From NCBI GenBank assembly GCA_023140095.1, contig JAGLMJ010000052.1:1-7971 (forward strand): 7,971 nucleotides of DNA, in the 5' to 3' direction. Positions 5,652 through 7,971 of this stretch are shown here, one piece after another; the stretch's first letter is position 1; the number at the start of each line of letters is the position of its first letter. The translations under genes and the position numbers were made by a program. Origin of the DNA: Candidatus Omnitrophota bacterium. GTDB taxonomy: Bacteria; Omnitrophota; Koll11; Zapsychrales; Zapsychraceae. The notes below the pieces were generated by a model that was not told the DNA's origin, did not search any database, and saw only the letters and a list, made by a program, of their open reading frames with translations.

Positions 5652-5676
5652 AATTAAGGGGACACGAGACTTAATT
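5652..5676 (-). terminator. AATTAAG/CTTAATT palindrome with GGGGAC core, likely terminator of the EF-like gene
   Basis: A perfect 7-bp inverted repeat, AATTAAG (5652-5658) and CTTAATT (5670-5676), encloses an 11-base loop. It begins six bases after the TAG of the elongation-factor-like gene. On the minus strand the stem runs on into TTT and then a CT-rich stretch, so it could work as a weak intrinsic terminator. On the plus strand it carries GGGGACACGAGACTTAATT, the same GGGGAC motif found at other intergenic sites here, so it may be a REP-like mobile remnant used as a terminator. Confidence 0.45.
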
Positions 5677-5681
5677 CAAAG

Positions 5682-5942
5682 CTATTCCGAAGCAATGACT
5701 TTATAGACTTTATCGTTGGCATGAAGAGGCTGGGCGACTTTTATGCCAACCTTGTCCCCTTCTTTGGCCTCAGTCACATTATCGAACTCTATGCGCATCG
5801 ACTCGACCTCTTGAGAAAAATCCGCCTGTTTCCCTTTGATGTGAATCGTGTCTCCTACTTTAAGCGCGCCGCTTAGCTTGATCATTCCGACAGAAATCTT
5901 GCCGAAGAAATGGTCCACTACTCCGATCTCTTGCTCTTCCAT
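5682..5942 (-). CDS. Stand-alone translation elongation factor-like protein (EF-Tu domain II fold)
   Basis: This is an 86-aa protein from the ATG at 5942. The ATG at 5948 sits one base from GGAG, too close, whereas the ATG at 5942 has the normal 7-base spacing. The sequence is one EF-Tu domain-II-type beta-barrel: EIGVVDHFFGKISVGMIKLSG, then LKVGDTIHIKGK, FSQEVESMRIE, EAKEGDKVGIKV and NDKVYKV. There is no GTPase domain. Small proteins of this type are commonly annotated as translation elongation factor-like, and the same barrel forms the C-terminal domain of U32 peptidase-family proteins such as TrhP/YegQ. The U32 gene at the right end of this window carries that domain and aligns by eye. A role in RNA or ribosome-related recognition alongside the U32 protein is inferred, not shown. 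Confidence 0.87.
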   Translation of the reverse strand: MEEQEIGVVDHFFGKISVGMIKLSGALKVGDTIHIKGKQADFSQEVESMRIEFDNVTEAKEGDKVGIKVAQPLHANDKVYKVIASE

Positions 5943-5961
5943 ATCCATTCTCCTTTTTTAT

Positions 5962-5991
5962 CATTATAATTAAGGTTACGTCGTGCGTCCC
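5962..5991 (-). repeat. GGGAC-type short repeat between the EF-like and exported-protein genes
   Basis: The minus strand reads GGGACGCACGACGTAACC followed by TTAATTATAATG. It begins directly where the tandem CTGTAATT repeats end. The GGGACGCACGACG core closely matches GGGACACACGACG at 3795-3807 on the plus strand and belongs to the same group as the other GGGGAC copies. Confidence 0.4.
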
Positions 5992-6030
5992 TGTAATTCC
6001 CTGTAATTCCTGTAATTGTTCCTGTAATTC
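5990..6030 (+). repeat. Four short tandem repeats of CCTGTAATTC
   Basis: CTGTAATT starts at 5991, 6001, 6010 and 6021 (spacing 10, 9 and 11 bases). Three of the copies are full CCTGTAATTC. On the minus strand the array reads as GAATTACAGG units beginning right at the TAG stop of the exported-protein gene and leading into the GGGACGCACGACG repeat. The units are too short and too closely packed for a CRISPR array. Confidence 0.8.
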
Positions 6031-6533
6031 TAGAGACATGCCAATTCGGTTGTGCGCCAAGATAGCGCTCCAATGGTTATCGTTTCATTATCGGCCACAT
6101 CTCTGATCTCTGCCGATGTCGTGTTGCAGTTGTCATTGCTCCGTCCAGAAATCAACAATCTGTATTTTTCACCTACCTTAATCATATCGCTTTTTACCTT
6201 AAGAATTGCATTGATTTCCCCAACAGAAAAAGTAAACTCCTCAGGCGTTACTGCCTGATACTCAACACCTTCAGGACAACGAATATTTTCAGTTCTTGTC
6301 TGCCTGCTGTAAGAAACTACGCAAGCAGAGTTCCTTTCGCTTCTTTCTAATTGTTCGTCATTCCACATTCTGACTCGAAGGATCGCGTCTTGGCTAAACA
6401 TCTCAACAGGTATTGGCACAAGGAACGTTATCATTTCTTCTGAATAGCTTCGTGTCAATGAGTCATCGCATTCTGTCACCACGGGGACAAAGATAAGGAA
6501 TAGAATGGATAGGCCGCACACATACTTTTTCAT
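6030..6533 (-). CDS. Cysteine-containing exported protein of unknown function
   Basis: This 167-aa protein starts with a signal peptide (KKYVCGLSILFLIFVPVV, then TECDD). The Cys at residue 22 follows Glu, which does not fit a lipobox, so a soluble periplasmic or secreted protein is more likely than a lipoprotein. The mature part is beta-rich and includes five Cys (about residues 22, 71, 86, 135 and 166), which suggests disulfide bonds. Segments such as ITFLVPIPVEMF, EFTFSVGEINAILKV and KYRLLISGRSNDNC recall an immunoglobulin-like or jelly-roll sandwich, but I do not recognise a family. GGAGA sits about 8 bases before the ATG. The gene starts about 40 bases after the DUF2161-like gene and its stop codon touches the tandem CTGTAATT repeats, so the last residues (ELACL) may have been altered by the repeat insertion. 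Confidence 0.75.
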   Translation of the reverse strand: MKKYVCGLSILFLIFVPVVTECDDSLTRSYSEEMITFLVPIPVEMFSQDAILRVRMWNDEQLERSERNSACVVSYSRQTRTENIRCPEGVEYQAVTPEEFTFSVGEINAILKVKSDMIKVGEKYRLLISGRSNDNCNTTSAEIRDVADNETITIGALSWRTTELACL

Positions 6534-6564
6534 ATCATTTTTCTCCTATACTATTAAGATCAGC

Positions 6565-6580
6565 GGGACAGACCGTCACC
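6565..6580 (+). repeat. GGGACAGACCGTCACC short repeat at the DUF2161-like stop codon
   Basis: The plus strand reads GGGACAGACCGTCACC, overlapping the TGA of the minus-strand gene. It shares the GGGACA start of the other short repeats in the window. It is a single short match and could be chance. Confidence 0.3.
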
Positions 6581-7253
6581 GCCATAGCTGCTTTATTTTT
6601 TTCTGATATTTTATACGGAAAAATTCAAATTCAGGGGTTAATTGATACTTGCCTCTTGAGACCCTCTCAAACCAGCCCTGATAGTTCCTGTTCAAAATGT
6701 CCACGGCTGTCTTGATATCAAGATTTTTCTTGATATCCTGCGTCGATGATACCCCATGTTCCAACAAATACATCGCGACGCGGATCGCCTTTTCTTTATA
6801 CGACGTAAATAATAATTCCTTTGTGCTTCCTCCCTGATTGAGATCAATGCTCCGGCCTTCAAATTCTTTTAAAGCTAATTTTTTCTTTCCATAATTCTTG
6901 CGGGGCGTAAAAGGGCCGGGCTCAAACTCCACAACAACTTTTTTTTGCGTATGTTGATCTAATGTGATCAGGCCGCAGTGCAGGCGCTTTAAGAGGGAGC
7001 ACATCTTTTTGTAAGATTTTGGCCAACGCCCTCCTTTTCCCAAGGGAACATAGGCATACACTTGATCCGTGATCTTCAGGCGTTCGATGAGCTGATAGAT
7101 CAGTTGAAGATTGAAACTTGTTTTCATCTCAACAATTAACAGTTCGTCGCCCTTCTGGGCCATCACATCAAGGCTCTCCACCTCAGAATGCACAGTATAC
7201 CCCTTTGCTTTTAATAGTTTCTTCAAAGGTTTGTACATATCGACTTCCCTCAT
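6576..7253 (-). CDS. DUF2161-like PD-(D/E)XK phosphodiesterase/nuclease-like protein with C-terminal winged-helix region
   Basis: This is a 225-aa protein from the ATG at 7253, which overlaps the U32 stop as ATGA. Earlier in-frame ATGs at 7283 and 7271 would overlap that gene by about 30 bases, and related proteins usually begin close to the E-x-D-[LM]-Y-x-P-[VL]-K motif (here REVDMYKPLK), so 7253 is chosen. The N-terminal half has the PD-(D/E)XK core: D29 (SLDVMA), then E42 and K44 in LLIVEMKTS, with the helix QLIYQLIERLK, whose Gln is typical of the fold. The pattern matches DUF2161, annotated as putative phosphodiesterase. Residues about 160-210 (IRVAMYLLEHG, STQDIKKNLDI, WFERVSRGKYQLTPEF) read as a winged helix that may bind nucleic acid. 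Tight coupling to the U32 gene suggests a shared RNA- or nucleic-acid-related process; this is inference. Confidence 0.85.
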   Translation of the reverse strand: MREVDMYKPLKKLLKAKGYTVHSEVESLDVMAQKGDELLIVEMKTSFNLQLIYQLIERLKITDQVYAYVPLGKGGRWPKSYKKMCSLLKRLHCGLITLDQHTQKKVVVEFEPGPFTPRKNYGKKKLALKEFEGRSIDLNQGGSTKELLFTSYKEKAIRVAMYLLEHGVSSTQDIKKNLDIKTAVDILNRNYQGWFERVSRGKYQLTPEFEFFRIKYQKKIKQLWR

Positions 7254-7971
7254 GATCCGGTCTTCTCCCATTTCTTTTTCCAAAGAAAGACTTTATCCCG
7301 CGCGTTAACCTTGAAGGGAAGCTTGATGCCGGCATGCTGGCCCTTGGCGACCTCATCGACGGGCCGCTTATCCTGCTCTATCTCTTCGATCGTGGCCATG
7401 CAGGCGGGGGTCGTTTTGCCGATCACCAGGATCTCTTCGCCCTTTTTTAAACTCCTTGTCCTTAACAGAATATCCGCGACGCCGATCTTCTTGTAATATT
7501 TCTTCACTTCGCCCACATAGATCTTTTCGTAAGAATGCCCTAAGCGGTCGCTCTTGGCGCCGTCGGGTTCGCCGAAATAAAAGCCGCTTGAAAACCCGCG
7601 GTTATATACTTGGCCTAAGCGCTCTTTCATTTCCGCTTTAAGGTCATCATTCAAACGGCCATCGAAGTGGGCATCGATCGCTTCACGGTAAACGTTCGTG
7701 ACAACGCGCGCGTATTCGGCCGAACGCATCCTTCCCTCAACCTTAAAGGAATCAATGCCGGCATCGATCAATTGGTCGATAAACTCGATCGCGCATAGGT
7801 CCTTCGGGCTCATCACGTAATCCTTCCCGACAATAAAGCTCTCGTCACCATCAACGCTCTTGATCTCATATTCCCGTCGGCAAGGCTGCGTGCACTCGCC
7901 CTTATTGGCGGATTGCCCATGGGTATAATACGCCATGAAGCATCGTCCCGAGATCGACAGGCACATCGCGC
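7250..7971 (-). CDS. Peptidase U32-family protein (TrhP/YegQ/YrrO type), 5' part outside the window
   Basis: About 239 codons of the 3' part are present; the gene continues beyond 7971, and the visible frame enters as AMCLSISGRC, so the first in-window Met is not the start. The U32 signature region is clear: C-LSISGR-C, then the SANKGECTQPCRREY block whose Cys residues, with the two of the signature, are thought to bind an Fe-S cluster in this family. DSFKVEGRMRSAEYARVV is the conserved substrate-side segment. The last 85 residues (VGEVKKYYKKIGVADILL to DKVFLWKK) are the EF-Tu domain-II-like C-terminal barrel. E. coli TrhP and B. subtilis TrhP1/P2 act in prephenate-dependent 5-hydroxyuridine formation in tRNA anticodons; older annotations say collagenase-like protease. 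An exact subfamily cannot be set from this fragment. Its TGA is inside the ATGA overlap with the next gene. Confidence 0.93.
   Translation of the reverse strand, partial: AMCLSISGRCFMAYYTHGQSANKGECTQPCRREYEIKSVDGDESFIVGKDYVMSPKDLCAIEFIDQLIDAGIDSFKVEGRMRSAEYARVVTNVYREAIDAHFDGRLNDDLKAEMKERLGQVYNRGFSSGFYFGEPDGAKSDRLGHSYEKIYVGEVKKYYKKIGVADILLRTRSLKKGEEILVIGKTTPACMATIEEIEQDKRPVDEVAKGQHAGIKLPFKVNARDKVFLWKKKWEKTGS

Noticed and set aside
5990..6030. Possible CRISPR array
   Set aside because: Units are about 10 bases with no spacers of 25-40 bases, and no cas genes are nearby.
7250..7283. Earlier starts (7283 and 7271) for the DUF2161-like gene
   Set aside because: They would overlap the U32 gene by about 20-34 bases, whereas the ATG at 7253 gives a classic ATGA overlap and fits the usual start next to the DMYKPLK motif.
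1..7971. tRNA, rRNA, integrase or intact insertion sequence
   Set aside because: No cloverleaf, rRNA-like stretch, transposase or integrase motif was found on either strand by reading.

Overview
All recognisable genes lie on the minus strand, so the window reads from right to left. The set comprises a receiver-PilZ protein, a class III cyclase with a C-terminal membrane anchor, a CsgG-type outer-membrane protein, several signal-peptide proteins, a U32 peptidase-family protein and short GGGGAC-type intergenic palindromes. It fits a Gram-negative bacterium with an outer membrane. My guess is an uncultivated lineage such as Omnitrophota or a relative, but this is a guess from gene style: nothing here is a taxonomic marker, and no rRNA or tRNA gene was seen.

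Right block (7971 to 5682). The 3' part of a U32-family protein (TrhP/YegQ/YrrO type) enters from the window edge. It overlaps by ATGA a DUF2161-type PD-(D/E)XK nuclease-like gene. Then come a small Cys-containing exported protein of unknown function and a stand-alone EF-Tu domain-II-like protein of about 86 aa, which visibly resembles the C-terminal domain of the U32 protein. The block ends in a palindrome that may serve as terminator and is also a GGGGAC repeat. Four tandem CTGTAATT units lie between the last two genes.

Middle block (5640 to 3973). An extended -10 promoter precedes a membrane-anchored SGNH hydrolase-like protein, followed by a canonical single-domain response regulator. A hairpin-rich non-coding stretch of about 230 bases follows.

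Left block (3742 to 11). An unknown exported protein, a CsgG-like protein without a lipid-anchor cysteine and a small entericidin-like lipoprotein form a tight cell-envelope operon that ends in a perfect 10-bp stem-loop. Next is a class III adenylate cyclase whose putative promoter sits so close to its ATG that the mRNA would be leaderless. Its catalytic domain is complete, but its 3' end appears broken by three single-base shifts. Last is a receiver-PilZ fusion whose receiver has lost its acidic metal pocket while its PilZ half keeps the c-di-GMP-binding motifs. cAMP and c-di-GMP signalling genes are thus side by side, next to envelope/secretion genes.

I found no convincing entirely new system. 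The most interesting points are the cyclase/PilZ pair, the shifted cyclase tail, the stand-alone elongation-factor-like domain near a U32 gene, the coupled U32/DUF2161 pair, and the GGGGAC short repeats, one of which seems to supply the last codons of the SGNH gene.
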